33,098 bases of DNA from Deltaproteobacteria bacterium. GTDB lineage: Bacteria > Myxococcota > B64-G9. The stretch lies in contig JAUVBB010000012.1 of assembly GCA_030591445.1 (NCBI GenBank), forward strand, positions 1 through 33,098. The letters are read 5' to 3'. Of the stretch, positions 8,791 through 15,808 are shown piece after piece; positions within the stretch are counted from its first letter, which is position 1, and each line of letters starts with the position of its first letter. The notes beneath the pieces are model-generated. The model saw only the letters and a program-made list of their open reading frames with translations, ran no database searches and had not been told where the DNA came from. Both the position numbers and the translations under genes were made by a program.

Positions 8791-10041
8791 TTATTGGATC
8801 TTGGTGAACATTCGATCCCACTGCACCAGCTTTTCCCGGTAAGACCACCAAATGAAGATGGCGCGGCCCTTGATCAGTTCCTTGGGTACCGTGCCCCATA
8901 CGCGGCTGTCTTGGCTGTTGTCCCGGTTGTCACCCATGACAAATACTTGATCTTCTGGAATCACCAAAGGCCCATAATTGGCCTGGGAGCACAAACCCGT
9001 CTCATGAACGCAAGTAGATGCTGTCGGCACGCAATGTTTGGTTACCAGATCACATTCAGGCAAAGTAGGACCCGTGCAATCACTGAAAGAACTGCAAGCA
9101 AGTCGCAGGAGATTGTGCTCATATCCGTCAAGGGTCTCTTTGAACATTCGGGTTTTTTCGATGCTCTTGAAACTGCCGTCCGGTTTCAAGGCATTGTACT
9201 TGAATGGCACGCCCGCATCCATGGGACAGGGCTTGCCGTTGACACTGAGCATACCGTTTTTCACCGTCACCGTGTCTCCGGCCACTGCCACCACGCGTTT
9301 GATGAAATCTTCCTCTTCATTTAGCGGGGTAATGAAGACGATGACGTCTCCGGGACTAGGCATATCCCAATTCCATGAAACAGCGGGTATTTTGGTACCG
9401 AAAATCTTTTGGGGCAAGAACGGCACCCGAAGCCCGTAGGAGAGCTTGTTGACAAATATGTGATCGCCAACCCGGAGAGTGGGAATCATGGAACCAGAAG
9501 GAATCTGAAAGGCCTCTATGACAAAGGCACGCAGAGCCAAGGCGATGAGCACAGCCACGCCGATGGATTCGATATATTCCCGGGTCGGGCCTTTCTTCAG
9601 GCGGCTAAGATGATCTTCAACAAACATCTCACAACGCTTTCTTTCATCCCACAAAGCCCTGTGATCTTCGCCCGGCTGCACTAAAACTTCGCCCAGTTTT
9701 TCAATTCTCTCCTCAAGCCGGCGGCGTACCGGTACCTCCAGCATATTTCCCTTTCGCCGTAACAATTTTCTAAGCCAGCTGAGCATGGCTTTGGCCAAAC
9801 GCAGCTCTTGACGAAAAAGACCCTTGTCACTACGGTGATGGTTGTCGATGTAGGTTCCCAGAAAGTGCCCAATCGAAGCACCGGCGCCCAGAAACAAAGT
9901 CAACAAACCCAAAAAGGACCAGTAATTAAGGGCAAAACCACGCAATACAAAATAAGCCGACACCAAGCCGGCCAGCAGAAAAATCCACCACAAGCGTTGG
10001 CTCCAACATTTGAGAACGATTTTCTTTTCCTGTGCCTGCAT
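8791..10041 (-). CDS. lepB: Signal peptidase I with N-terminal helical module and Cys-rich insertion
   Basis: This membrane serine protease removes signal peptides from exported proteins. At 416 residues it is long for the family. Residues 18-62 hold two hydrophobic helices. Residues 70-150 form a charged, probably helical cytoplasmic segment, followed by the catalytic anchor helix (about 156-176). The catalytic serine is Ser184 in PSGSMIPTL. The catalytic lysine is Lys248 in FIKRVVAVAGD, and box E is MGDNRDNSQDSRVWG at 369-383. Between the lysine and box E is an insertion with six cysteines (316, 322, 330, 337, 344, 351). The NxxESIGVAVL-type sequence before the serine resembles Myxococcota signal peptidases. 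It lies 12 bases after the epimerase and 10 before pyrC. The upstream ribosome binding site is weak (GGA), so coupling to the epimerase gene is likely. Confidence 0.96.
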   Translation of the reverse strand: MQAQEKKIVLKCWSQRLWWIFLLAGLVSAYFVLRGFALNYWSFLGLLTLFLGAGASIGHFLGTYIDNHHRSDKGLFRQELRLAKAMLSWLRKLLRRKGNMLEVPVRRRLEERIEKLGEVLVQPGEDHRALWDERKRCEMFVEDHLSRLKKGPTREYIESIGVAVLIALALRAFVIEAFQIPSGSMIPTLRVGDHIFVNKLSYGLRVPFLPQKIFGTKIPAVSWNWDMPSPGDVIVFITPLNEEEDFIKRVVAVAGDTVTVKNGMLSVNGKPCPMDAGVPFKYNALKPDGSFKSIEKTRMFKETLDGYEHNLLRLACSSFSDCTGPTLPECDLVTKHCVPTASTCVHETGLCSQANYGPLVIPEDQVFVMGDNRDNSQDSRVWGTVPKELIKGRAIFIWWSYREKLVQWDRMFTKIQ

Positions 10042-10053
10042 AAGAATGTCCGA

Positions 10054-10980
10054 TCAAGAAGAACGAAGTTGTCGATAGTAGCGTACAGTCTGGCGCAAGC
10101 CCCTATCGAGATCAAGCATGGGGCGCCAAGCCAAATCCTTGGCCGCCCTTCCCGGGTCTATGGAACTGCGCAATTGCTCCCCAGGTTTGGGCGGCCCGTG
10201 TTTGAGCTCTTGGGCATAACCCATGTGCTTGGCCAATAAACTGGCCAGCGTGTTGATGTCGGTCTCTTTTCCGGTACCGATGTTGATAGCGCCCGTTCCC
10301 GTTCCCCGCAATGCCGACAAAACCGCCCGGCAGACATCCTCGACATGTACAAAGTCACGGCTTTGAAGACCGTCGCCGTTGATACAGGGAGCTTGCCCAC
10401 TAAGCATCTGGTCAATAAAGATGGCCACCACCCCAGCCTCACCGTGGGAATCTTGCCTCGGTCCGTAGACATTGGCAAAGCGAAGGGAGATGGTGGATAA
10501 AACTCCCATTCTCTGAAAAAGGTCCAGATAACTTTCGGCACAAAATTTCGATACCCCGTAGGCGCTGGTCGGTCGGCAAGGATGACTTTCCGGAGCCGGG
10601 AAGAGCTCTTGTTCGCCGTAAATGGCCCCGCCGCTGGAGGCAAAAAGCACTCGACCTACCTGGGCTTGACTCGACGCTTGCAACAGGCGAACCATGCCCA
10701 TCACGTTGATGTCCGCGTCGAGGTAAGGATCGGCCACGGATTTGCGAACATCCATCTGGGCCGCGAAATGAGCGATTGCGTCAGGGCGGTATTCGACGAG
10801 CTGTCGAGCAAATTGCGAGGAGCGCACGTCTAATTGACTGAATGTCGCCCCTGGTGACAGATTTTGCTTACGCCCGTTAGACAAATCATCAACTACCCAT
10901 ACCTCATCGCCATCTCTCAGCAGCGCGTCAACTACATGCGAACCGATAAATCCCGCGCCTCCCGTAACCAACACCTTCAT
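10054..10980 (-). CDS. galE: NAD-dependent nucleotide-sugar epimerase (UDP-glucose 4-epimerase type)
   Basis: This 308-residue protein belongs to the extended short-chain dehydrogenase family. The Rossmann motif TGGAGFIG is at residues 6-13. The NAD ribose contact DDLSNG is at about 31-36. A serine pair follows VLFAS near 115, and the catalytic YGVSK has Tyr141 and Lys145. The C-terminal part has RFANVYGPRQ and RDFVHVEDV, typical of GalE-like epimerases. I start it at the ATG at 10980 because AAGGA lies seven bases upstream and the family begins MKVLVTGG; the frame is open 11 codons further. It probably supplies sugars for surface polysaccharide, but UDP-glucose, UDP-glucuronate or UDP-GlcNAc substrates cannot be told apart from sequence alone. 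It is the second gene of the operon, 52 bases after the regulator. Confidence 0.88.
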   Translation of the reverse strand: MKVLVTGGAGFIGSHVVDALLRDGDEVWVVDDLSNGRKQNLSPGATFSQLDVRSSQFARQLVEYRPDAIAHFAAQMDVRKSVADPYLDADINVMGMVRLLQASSQAQVGRVLFASSGGAIYGEQELFPAPESHPCRPTSAYGVSKFCAESYLDLFQRMGVLSTISLRFANVYGPRQDSHGEAGVVAIFIDQMLSGQAPCINGDGLQSRDFVHVEDVCRAVLSALRGTGTGAINIGTGKETDINTLASLLAKHMGYAQELKHGPPKPGEQLRSSIDPGRAAKDLAWRPMLDLDRGLRQTVRYYRQLRSS

Positions 10981-11032
10981 GACGGGATCCTTATGCCCCG
11001 ACAAGAGAAACACTAGGCATTGCCAACCGACC

Positions 11033-11215
11033 TCAACTCTTGTCTACAAAAGAAATCTGTCCGGGTAGAATATCTTTGTGTCTCTCAAGTACCAGATCGA
11101 TGCCTTCCCTGATGTACTCGGCAACGGGAACCTTGGTCTTCTTATGAAGCATTTTCAGGTTCTCGCTCTGCTCCTGGGTAATATAGACAGTTGTTGAAAT
11201 TTTCTTTCTAGCCAT
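11033..11215 (-). CDS. Small ribbon-helix-helix DNA-binding protein
   Basis: This 60-residue protein fits the CopG/Arc-like ribbon-helix-helix fold. Residues 4-12 (KKISTTVYI) give the DNA-contacting beta strand. TQEQSENLKMLHKKTK forms the first helix, and VPVAEYIREGIDLVLERH the second, with the usual hydrophobic pattern. A C-terminal tail ILPGQISF follows. The frame is open for another 59 codons upstream, but the ATG at 11215 is preceded by GGAGGAG, and the family starts with M-A/P-R-K-K-I-S-T-T, so the short form is chosen. It is the first gene of a five-gene operon (epimerase, lepB, pyrC, unknown). Its own promoter carries a dyad between -35 and -10, which suggests autoregulation. Very similar small proteins are, as far as I know, common in deltaproteobacteria without an assigned target. 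Confidence 0.88.
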   Translation of the reverse strand: MARKKISTTVYITQEQSENLKMLHKKTKVPVAEYIREGIDLVLERHKDILPGQISFVDKS

Positions 11216-11281
11216 TTCTCCTCCACACTCCATAGGCCACCGACCAAGACTTGCTCGGACGGGCCCCAAGATCGTGGCAAC

Positions 11282-11310
11282 ACCATATATGCCACTATAT
11301 GTATTGTCAA
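11282..11310 (-). promoter_or_regulatory. Sigma-70-type promoter of the regulator-galE-lepB-pyrC operon
   Basis: Read on the minus strand, a perfect TTGACA (11305-11310) is followed after 17 bases by TATGGT (11282-11287). The distance from -10 to the regulator ATG is about 66 bases. The spacing is optimal and the -35 is consensus. It drives the ribbon-helix-helix gene and probably the four genes behind it, since the gaps are 52, 12, 10 and 3 bases. Confidence 0.65.
11284..11301. promoter_or_regulatory. Putative operator: 6-bp inverted repeat inside the promoter spacer
   Basis: CATATA (11284-11289) and TATATG (11296-11301) are exact reverse complements separated by six bases. They lie across the spacer and the -10 element of the minus-strand promoter. 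Ribbon-helix-helix dimers bind short dyads of this kind as tetramers. With the regulator as first gene, self-repression is a reasonable inference, but the dyad is short and AT-rich, so chance is possible. Confidence 0.45.
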
Positions 11311-11343
11311 GTGAATGAGACAGCGTAAAGAATTGGTTTTTTC

Positions 11344-11374
11344 TTGACTCACAACCCGCTCCGCGCCCTATAAT
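11344..11374 (+). promoter_or_regulatory. Sigma-70-type promoter of the repeat lipoprotein gene
   Basis: TTGACT (11344-11349) and a consensus TATAAT (11369-11374) are 19 bases apart. That is two more than ideal, but the -10 is perfect. The leader to the GTG at 11434 would be about 53 bases and is AT-rich. This promoter is divergent from, and does not overlap, the regulator promoter 34 bases away. Confidence 0.55.
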
Positions 11375-11433
11375 ATCGCAAATTATTTTCAATTAATTGT
11401 GGCTGAACGCATTCAAACGAGGGAGAACGAAAC

Positions 11434-12081
11434 GTGAAAGTGCAAGGTTCTCGTAGCGGTATGGCATGGGTCGTGTTACTTGCTTCTTCAATGCTCAGCG
11501 CTTGCGCATCAACTCCGGACAAAACGAACGGGATGACTGATGCAGCCAGCACGACATCGAACTCCGCTCAGGCATCTGCCGCGGCACCAAGTAACGCTTC
11601 CGGTCCGGGTGAAGAAATCAAGAAGTATGATCTGAATCACGACAACAAACCTGACGTTTGGGCTTACTTTGGGCAAATGACCGACCCGGAAGATGAAGCA
11701 CAAACAAAAGAATCCCTGATGCGCAAGGAGTGGGATTTCAACTTTGATGGCAAAGTCGATATCCGGCGCTATTTCAATTTCAAAGCCGAGACAGTTAAAG
11801 ACGAGCTCGACCTTGATTTCGATGGTCGCTTTGACGTAACCACTTACTATCAAAGCGGTATCAAGCAAAAACAAGAATATGATTTCAATTTTGACTCAAA
11901 ACCAGACTACTGGAAATTCTACGAGAACAATGCCATCGCCCGAACCGAACGAGACCGCGATTTCAATGGCCGGGTCGACCATTGGGAATACTACCGAGAA
12001 GGCGCTCTAGAAAGAATCGGCCTGGATGAAGACGGAGATGGTCAGATCGACAAGTGGGTTCAGCACAAAACCGAAGAATAA
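11434..12081 (+). CDS. Lipoprotein with six Asp/Asn-rich calcium-type repeats
   Basis: This 215-residue protein starts with GTG, preceded by GAGGGAG. The signal peptide ends in the lipobox LSAC (Cys24). A linker of about 40 residues rich in Ser, Ala and Thr follows. The rest is a series of repeats of the form DxNxDGKxDxWxYY beginning near residues 66, 101, 126, 150, 174 and 198; the last four are spaced by exactly 24. Each repeat has the Asp/Asn/Asp-Gly pattern seen in EF-hand and thrombospondin-3-like calcium loops, and the last (DEDGDGQID) is the most canonical. Calcium binding is inferred and the function is unknown. It is a single gene with its own promoter. Its 3' end faces the SPOR protein gene 22 bases away, and no terminator hairpin is visible there. 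Similar proteins are, to my knowledge, frequent in Myxococcota-type genomes. Confidence 0.88.
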   Translation: MKVQGSRSGMAWVVLLASSMLSACASTPDKTNGMTDAASTTSNSAQASAAAPSNASGPGEEIKKYDLNHDNKPDVWAYFGQMTDPEDEAQTKESLMRKEWDFNFDGKVDIRRYFNFKAETVKDELDLDFDGRFDVTTYYQSGIKQKQEYDFNFDSKPDYWKFYENNAIARTERDRDFNGRVDHWEYYREGALERIGLDEDGDGQIDKWVQHKTEE

Positions 12082-12103
12082 CGCCTTAGTCTCCTCTACT
12101 TAC

Positions 12104-12694
12104 CTACATATCCTCGATCACCAACAAGGCATCGAGCGCATGCTCGACCATGAGTCGTCGTTTGAATTCCTCGGCCCGGGATCGCGTCTTGAATCTTCCC
12201 AGCCGAACCCGAAAATAGCGTCCTTTGCCGGCAACATCTCCCTCAACCAAGCGCACGGCTGAAAAACCTTGCCCCCGGAGTTTCTGCTGTAACTCCTTCG
12301 CCTGGCTGGCATCTCTATAGGAGGCGATCTGTAAGCTGAACTTACCATCGCCATGATCGGGCAGCACCATGCCTTTGGGTGCTGGAACCGGAGGCGCAGC
12401 CTTTTTCTCCACGGAGACGGGCTTGGCGATCTTTTTTTTCTCTGCTTTGGCTTGACGGTTCTCCTCCAGGGTTTCATGAAAACCCAATCCGCCATCTGCC
12501 TTCTTCCGATCCTGGTCACGCCGATCAATGCTGCCAAGCAGATCTTCACCCGCCCCCGCCTTCTGATCGAGTGCCAAACCTTGGCCCACCATCACCCCGG
12601 CGGCAAACAGCAAACCGCCCAAAATGATAGCTGATAGCCCGATGAAAACCTTCGAGCCCTTCTCTTCTCTATGGGGAGCAATACTGCTGTTCAT
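12104..12694 (-). CDS. SPOR-domain inner-membrane protein
   Basis: This 196-residue protein has a short basic cytoplasmic N-terminus and one transmembrane helix (about residues 16-38). A charged Lys/Ala/Pro-rich periplasmic linker runs from about 40 to 112, and a C-terminal SPOR domain from about 118 to 190. The domain is recognised from FSLQIASYRDASQAKELQQKL, spelled here by its ends, FSLQIAS and KELQQKL, and from YFRVRLGRFKTRSRAEEF. SPOR domains bind denuded peptidoglycan and bring proteins to the division septum, so a cell-envelope role is expected; the precise role is unknown. It starts nine bases after argS, with GGAAGGA overlapping the argS stop region at longer than ideal spacing. It probably shares a transcript with argS and the PEGA protein, an arrangement of argS followed by a SPOR protein that I recall from deltaproteobacteria. 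Confidence 0.92.
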   Translation of the reverse strand: MNSSIAPHREEKGSKVFIGLSAIILGGLLFAAGVMVGQGLALDQKAGAGEDLLGSIDRRDQDRKKADGGLGFHETLEENRQAKAEKKKIAKPVSVEKKAAPPVPAPKGMVLPDHGDGKFSLQIASYRDASQAKELQQKLRGQGFSAVRLVEGDVAGKGRYFRVRLGRFKTRSRAEEFKRRLMVEHALDALLVIEDM

Positions 12695-12703
12695 GGGGAT
12701 CTA

Positions 12704-14410
12704 TCATCCTTCCGCGGGGGAATCCTCTGTCTGGGATTCCATACGATCGGGTGCCGAAACCCCCAGGATACCCAGCGCCACCCGCAATACCTCGCGCAGG
12801 GCCTGGACCAGGAGCAATCGAGGCGCGATCTCGTCTGGTTCTCCACCTAGAATGGGCTGAGTCTTACCATAGGCGGTGTAGTAATGATGAAAGGTCGACA
12901 CCAAATCCTGGAGATAATATACAATCTGCTGAGGAGCGCGGGCCTCGGCCGCCCGGGGGACGACTTCTTTGAATTCCTGCATCTTCTTTATTAGGCGAAT
13001 TTGCTCCGGCAGATTCAGTGTTGATAAATCAATCTGACCAAGTGACTCGGGCCCCGGAACGTTCAAGCCACGTTCTTGGGCGCGGGCTAGAATGCTACTG
13101 AGGCGCGCATGCCCGTACTGCACATAGAAGACCGGGTTGTCCATGGAACGCTTCTTGGCCAATTCCAGGTCGAAGTCCATCTGGCTGTCGGTTCCCCGTA
13201 ATAAGAAGAAGAAACGGGCGGCGTCGGAACCGACTTCTTCAACCACTTCCCGCAAAGTGACAATCTCGCCCTTTCGCTTGGACATCACCACCGGTTTGCC
13301 GTCGCGCAGCAGGCTCACCATTTGGACCAGCACTATCTCCAGCGCGCCTTCTGGTTGTCCCAGCGCCCGCAGGGCCGCATTCATACGTGGTACGTAACCG
13401 TGATGATCGGCCCCCCAGACATTGATCAGACGAACATAGCCGCGCCGGATTTTATCCAGGTGATAGGCCACATCGGTGGCGAAATAAGTATGATAACCAG
13501 TGCTCTTGACCAACACCCGCGGCTTTTCGTCGCCAAAGCGATCGGAGAGAAACCACTTGGCGCCGTCCCTGTTCTCGCAAAGACCTTGGGCATCAAGCGC
13601 GGCGAAGGCCTCTTCCAAGCGCCCCGAACCGATCACTTCCCTTTCCGAGGCAAAGCGATCGATGGGAACACCGAAAAGCGCAAGATCGGCCCGAATGTCC
13701 TCTAACATCTTGCCGATGGCGAAATCCTGGATTTTCTGCAATTTCTCATCGTCAGGCGGTTCGGGCAAAAAATCCTGCCAGTCTTGCGGTACGGCCTCCG
13801 CCAGCGTTTTTACGTATTCTCCCTGGTAGCCATCCTCGGGAAATTCTGCCTCGACTCCTGCTTTTTCGGCCAAGCGATACACCACCGAGCGAGCCAAGGC
13901 CAGTACCTGGGCGCCGGCATCGTTTACGTAGAACTCCCGCGACACCTCGTGGCCGGCAAATGCCAACAGATTGGCCAAGACGTCTCCTACCACCGCCCCC
14001 CGACCATGGCCGAAGTGCAAAGGACCGGTAGGATTGGCCGACACAAACTCGACCATGATTTTTTCCGGCTTTGCCGGTGAAAAACGACCGTAGTTCTCCC
14101 CCTGGCGCAGCACCTCCTCGATCACCTGCCCCCAAGCGTCCGGGCTCACGAACAAGTTGATGAAACCGGGCCCGGCAATTTCAACCTTATCGATAAAGGC
14201 CAAAACCATTAACTCTTGCTCTAGCTCGGCGGCGATCGCCCGAGGCGCTCGGCGCAAAGGCTTTGCTAAAAGCATGGCCACATTGGTGGCAAAATCCCCG
14301 TGGGAGTCCTCTTTGGGTACCTCAACCGTAAAGGGAGGAATTTCTTCTTCGGTCAACGAAGAAATTTTTAACAATGCCTTGCGAATACATTCACGTACCT
14401 GGTTCTTCAT
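12704..14410 (-). CDS. argS: Arginyl-tRNA synthetase
   Basis: This class I aminoacyl-tRNA synthetase charges tRNA-Arg. Its 568 residues are typical. The N-terminal Add1-like domain occupies about residues 1-90. The catalytic core begins with EFVSANPTGPLHFGHGRG, where HFGH (132-135) is the HIGH-type motif. A KMSKS-like VVMSKRKGE lies in the middle, and the ATP-site region around VWGADHHGYVPR is clear. The C-terminal half ends in the DALR anticodon-binding domain, with LLLVQALREVLRVALGILGV near the end. The ATG is preceded by AGGA. The KMSKS loop reads MSKRKG, common in ArgRS, which often departs from consensus. It lies between the PEGA protein gene (21 bases upstream) and the SPOR gene (nine bases downstream). 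No link of the neighbouring genes to translation is evident. Confidence 0.97.
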   Translation of the reverse strand: MKNQVRECIRKALLKISSLTEEEIPPFTVEVPKEDSHGDFATNVAMLLAKPLRRAPRAIAAELEQELMVLAFIDKVEIAGPGFINLFVSPDAWGQVIEEVLRQGENYGRFSPAKPEKIMVEFVSANPTGPLHFGHGRGAVVGDVLANLLAFAGHEVSREFYVNDAGAQVLALARSVVYRLAEKAGVEAEFPEDGYQGEYVKTLAEAVPQDWQDFLPEPPDDEKLQKIQDFAIGKMLEDIRADLALFGVPIDRFASEREVIGSGRLEEAFAALDAQGLCENRDGAKWFLSDRFGDEKPRVLVKSTGYHTYFATDVAYHLDKIRRGYVRLINVWGADHHGYVPRMNAALRALGQPEGALEIVLVQMVSLLRDGKPVVMSKRKGEIVTLREVVEEVGSDAARFFFLLRGTDSQMDFDLELAKKRSMDNPVFYVQYGHARLSSILARAQERGLNVPGPESLGQIDLSTLNLPEQIRLIKKMQEFKEVVPRAAEARAPQQIVYYLQDLVSTFHHYYTAYGKTQPILGGEPDEIAPRLLLVQALREVLRVALGILGVSAPDRMESQTEDSPAEG

Positions 14411-14431
14411 GTCTCGTCCTGGTGATGAGGG

Positions 14432-15574
14432 TCAAAATTGAAAATGCCAAGAAAACAGACCGCCGCCAGTCGCTGGGCTCAGCGTCACCGTAGGCAAAGC
14501 AGGCTCAGATCCCATGCCGCGAAAGCGCTGGTAGCGGTCGGGATCGCCGCCCTCCAGAAAGAAATAGGCGCTCAGCACACCCACGCCCAGACCAACAACA
14601 CCGGCGGTCAAGGCCGTGATATCCATGGTCTCGGCCCGGTCCATATCGTCGCGATACTCTTGGTAGAACTCCTCGGCGGTCAAGCCTCGATAATTGCCCT
14701 GATTGTAATCATCTTCGATGGGATCGATCTCCAAATAGGTATAAGTACGCAGACCGATGGCCACCGCCTCCAAAGCCACGGCCGAACCCAGAGTAATCCA
14801 AGCCCACATCCGCTGAGACTGTGCGCGTTGTTCGTATTCTTGAATGAATTGAGCCGACGGGATCATGTTGACATCCAAGATCTGGACGCCTTTGGGTGCA
14901 ATTTGCTCGGTGCGCAGCCAATCGATGAAGCCGTCTTTCGCCACCCGGATGTCGCGGGGCCCGGCGGGGACGGATAGCCGCTGAACCGGGCTGACGCCCA
15001 CGTTCTTTCCGTCGATGCTGATGTCGGCGCCGGCCTCGGAAATGCTCAACAACAAGGTACCGCTCTGCGCGGTCAGAATATCCTCAACCACCTTGTAAGA
15101 CGCATGCGCCACTTCCTGCAGCAGCCGTTCACGTGATCCATCGAATTGCCGATCGACCCGTTTCTCTACTTTCTTTTTGTCCATGTCGATGCGTTGCAAA
15201 CCCACTACATACTTTTTCCCCACCAATCCGACCGAACCTGCGATCAAGTACTGGGCGCCGAGGACTCCGCCAATGTCGACATAGCAAGAAGCATCGCTGC
15301 AACCTATCAGCATCTTGTCCTGCTCGTGGGTGAGCATGTTACGAACATCGTCCCGGCTGATTACGTCAAAAATACCTATCTCGGATAAACGAGTCGAGAC
15401 CACTCCGGTCAGCAGAGATGCCACCTCACTGCCCACACCCTGGTCTTGCAGATCAAGCACCGCTATTTTGCTTCGTGTGCTGGTTTCAGCGGCCTCCGCC
15501 TTTCTGCTGACGGTCAACAGATACATGGCCATGACCAAATAGAATATCGAAGACACCATTATGACGCGCCGCAT
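14432..15574 (-). CDS. Exported protein with a CsgG/TolB-like N-terminal domain and a PEGA domain
   Basis: This is a 380-residue protein. A hydrophobic signal or anchor covers residues 5-24. Residues 36-140 read like the CsgG/TolB/FlgO-type fold: KIAVLDLQDQG, a helix LLTGVVSTRLSE, DVISRDDVRNML, then LGAQYLIAGSVG. A CSDASC pair sits at 92-97. Residues 173-238 match a PEGA domain (SISEAGADISIDGKNVG, then SVPAGPRDIRVAKDG). Two further hydrophobic helices lie at about 258-276 and 320-340. The protein ends in a short segment with terminal FSWHFQF. The ATG is preceded by AGGAGG at good spacing. PEGA proteins are cell-surface or envelope proteins, so it is probably periplasmic or membrane bound; the function is unknown. 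The gene lies just downstream of the tRNA-Val terminator and heads argS and the SPOR gene. Confidence 0.87.
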   Translation of the reverse strand: MRRVIMVSSIFYLVMAMYLLTVSRKAEAAETSTRSKIAVLDLQDQGVGSEVASLLTGVVSTRLSEIGIFDVISRDDVRNMLTHEQDKMLIGCSDASCYVDIGGVLGAQYLIAGSVGLVGKKYVVGLQRIDMDKKKVEKRVDRQFDGSRERLLQEVAHASYKVVEDILTAQSGTLLLSISEAGADISIDGKNVGVSPVQRLSVPAGPRDIRVAKDGFIDWLRTEQIAPKGVQILDVNMIPSAQFIQEYEQRAQSQRMWAWITLGSAVALEAVAIGLRTYTYLEIDPIEDDYNQGNYRGLTAEEFYQEYRDDMDRAETMDITALTAGVVGLGVGVLSAYFFLEGGDPDRYQRFRGMGSEPALPTVTLSPATGGGLFSWHFQF

Positions 15575-15595
15575 CGCTTGCCTCCTGTTGTGGGT

Positions 15596-15624
15596 ATCCT
15601 AGCGCCGCTATTGATTGAGCACAA
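15596..15624 (-). promoter_or_regulatory. Candidate promoter of the PEGA-argS-SPOR gene set
   Basis: On the minus strand, TTGTGC (15619-15624) and TAGGAT (15596-15601) are separated by 17 bases. The spacing is good but the -35 is weak. The site lies downstream of the tRNA terminator, where a fresh promoter is needed, about 20 bases before the ATG, so the leader would be short. Confidence 0.35.
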
Positions 15625-15642
15625 GAAAGATTCATCTTAAAT

Positions 15643-15672
15643 AAAAAAGGCGGGGTCGGAATCGAACCCGCC
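15643..15672 (-). terminator. Rho-independent terminator of tRNA-Val, with a T-arm-like loop
   Basis: On the minus strand, GGCGGG and CCCGCC at the two ends of 15649-15672 pair over six GC pairs. The twelve-base loop can add two inner pairs, and six T residues follow at once (15643-15648). A T-run also precedes the stem (15673-15677), only 10 bases after the tRNA 3' end. The loop sequence GGGTTCGATTCC is the T-loop consensus of tRNAs, so the hairpin may be descended from a tRNA 3' half. Confidence 0.75.
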
Positions 15673-15682
15673 AAAAACGTAA

Positions 15683-15754
15683 TGGGCGATGACAGATTTG
15701 AACTGTCGACTTCCACCGTGTGAAGATGGCACTCTCCCACTGAGTTAATCGCCC
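15683..15754 (-). tRNA. tRNA-Val (anticodon CAC)
   Basis: The minus-strand sequence folds into a complete 72-base cloverleaf. The acceptor stem GGGCGAT pairs perfectly with ATCGCCC, leaving discriminator A. The D stem is ACTC/GAGT. The anticodon stem CCATC/GGTGG closes the loop TTCACAC, whose middle three bases CAC read valine codon GTG. The variable loop is AAGTC, and the T stem GACAG/CTGTC closes TTCAAAT. The 3' CCA is not encoded, since TTA follows, so CCA must be added by nucleotidyltransferase. A T-rich terminator hairpin follows after 10 bases. Confidence 0.95.
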
Positions 15755-15765
15755 TCAGTGCGAAT

Positions 15766-15794
15766 CAGATATCTCAATCTCGGCCGGCATTCAA
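15766..15794 (-). promoter_or_regulatory. Candidate promoter of tRNA-Val
   Basis: On the minus strand, TTGAAT (15789-15794) and TATCTG (15766-15771) are 17 bases apart. The -10 ends about 12 bases before the tRNA 5' end, which fits a short leader. The hexamers match consensus at four and three positions, so this is tentative; read-through from the upstream operon would be an alternative. Confidence 0.4.
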
Positions 15795-15808
15795 GGAAAA
15801 AAGACCGG

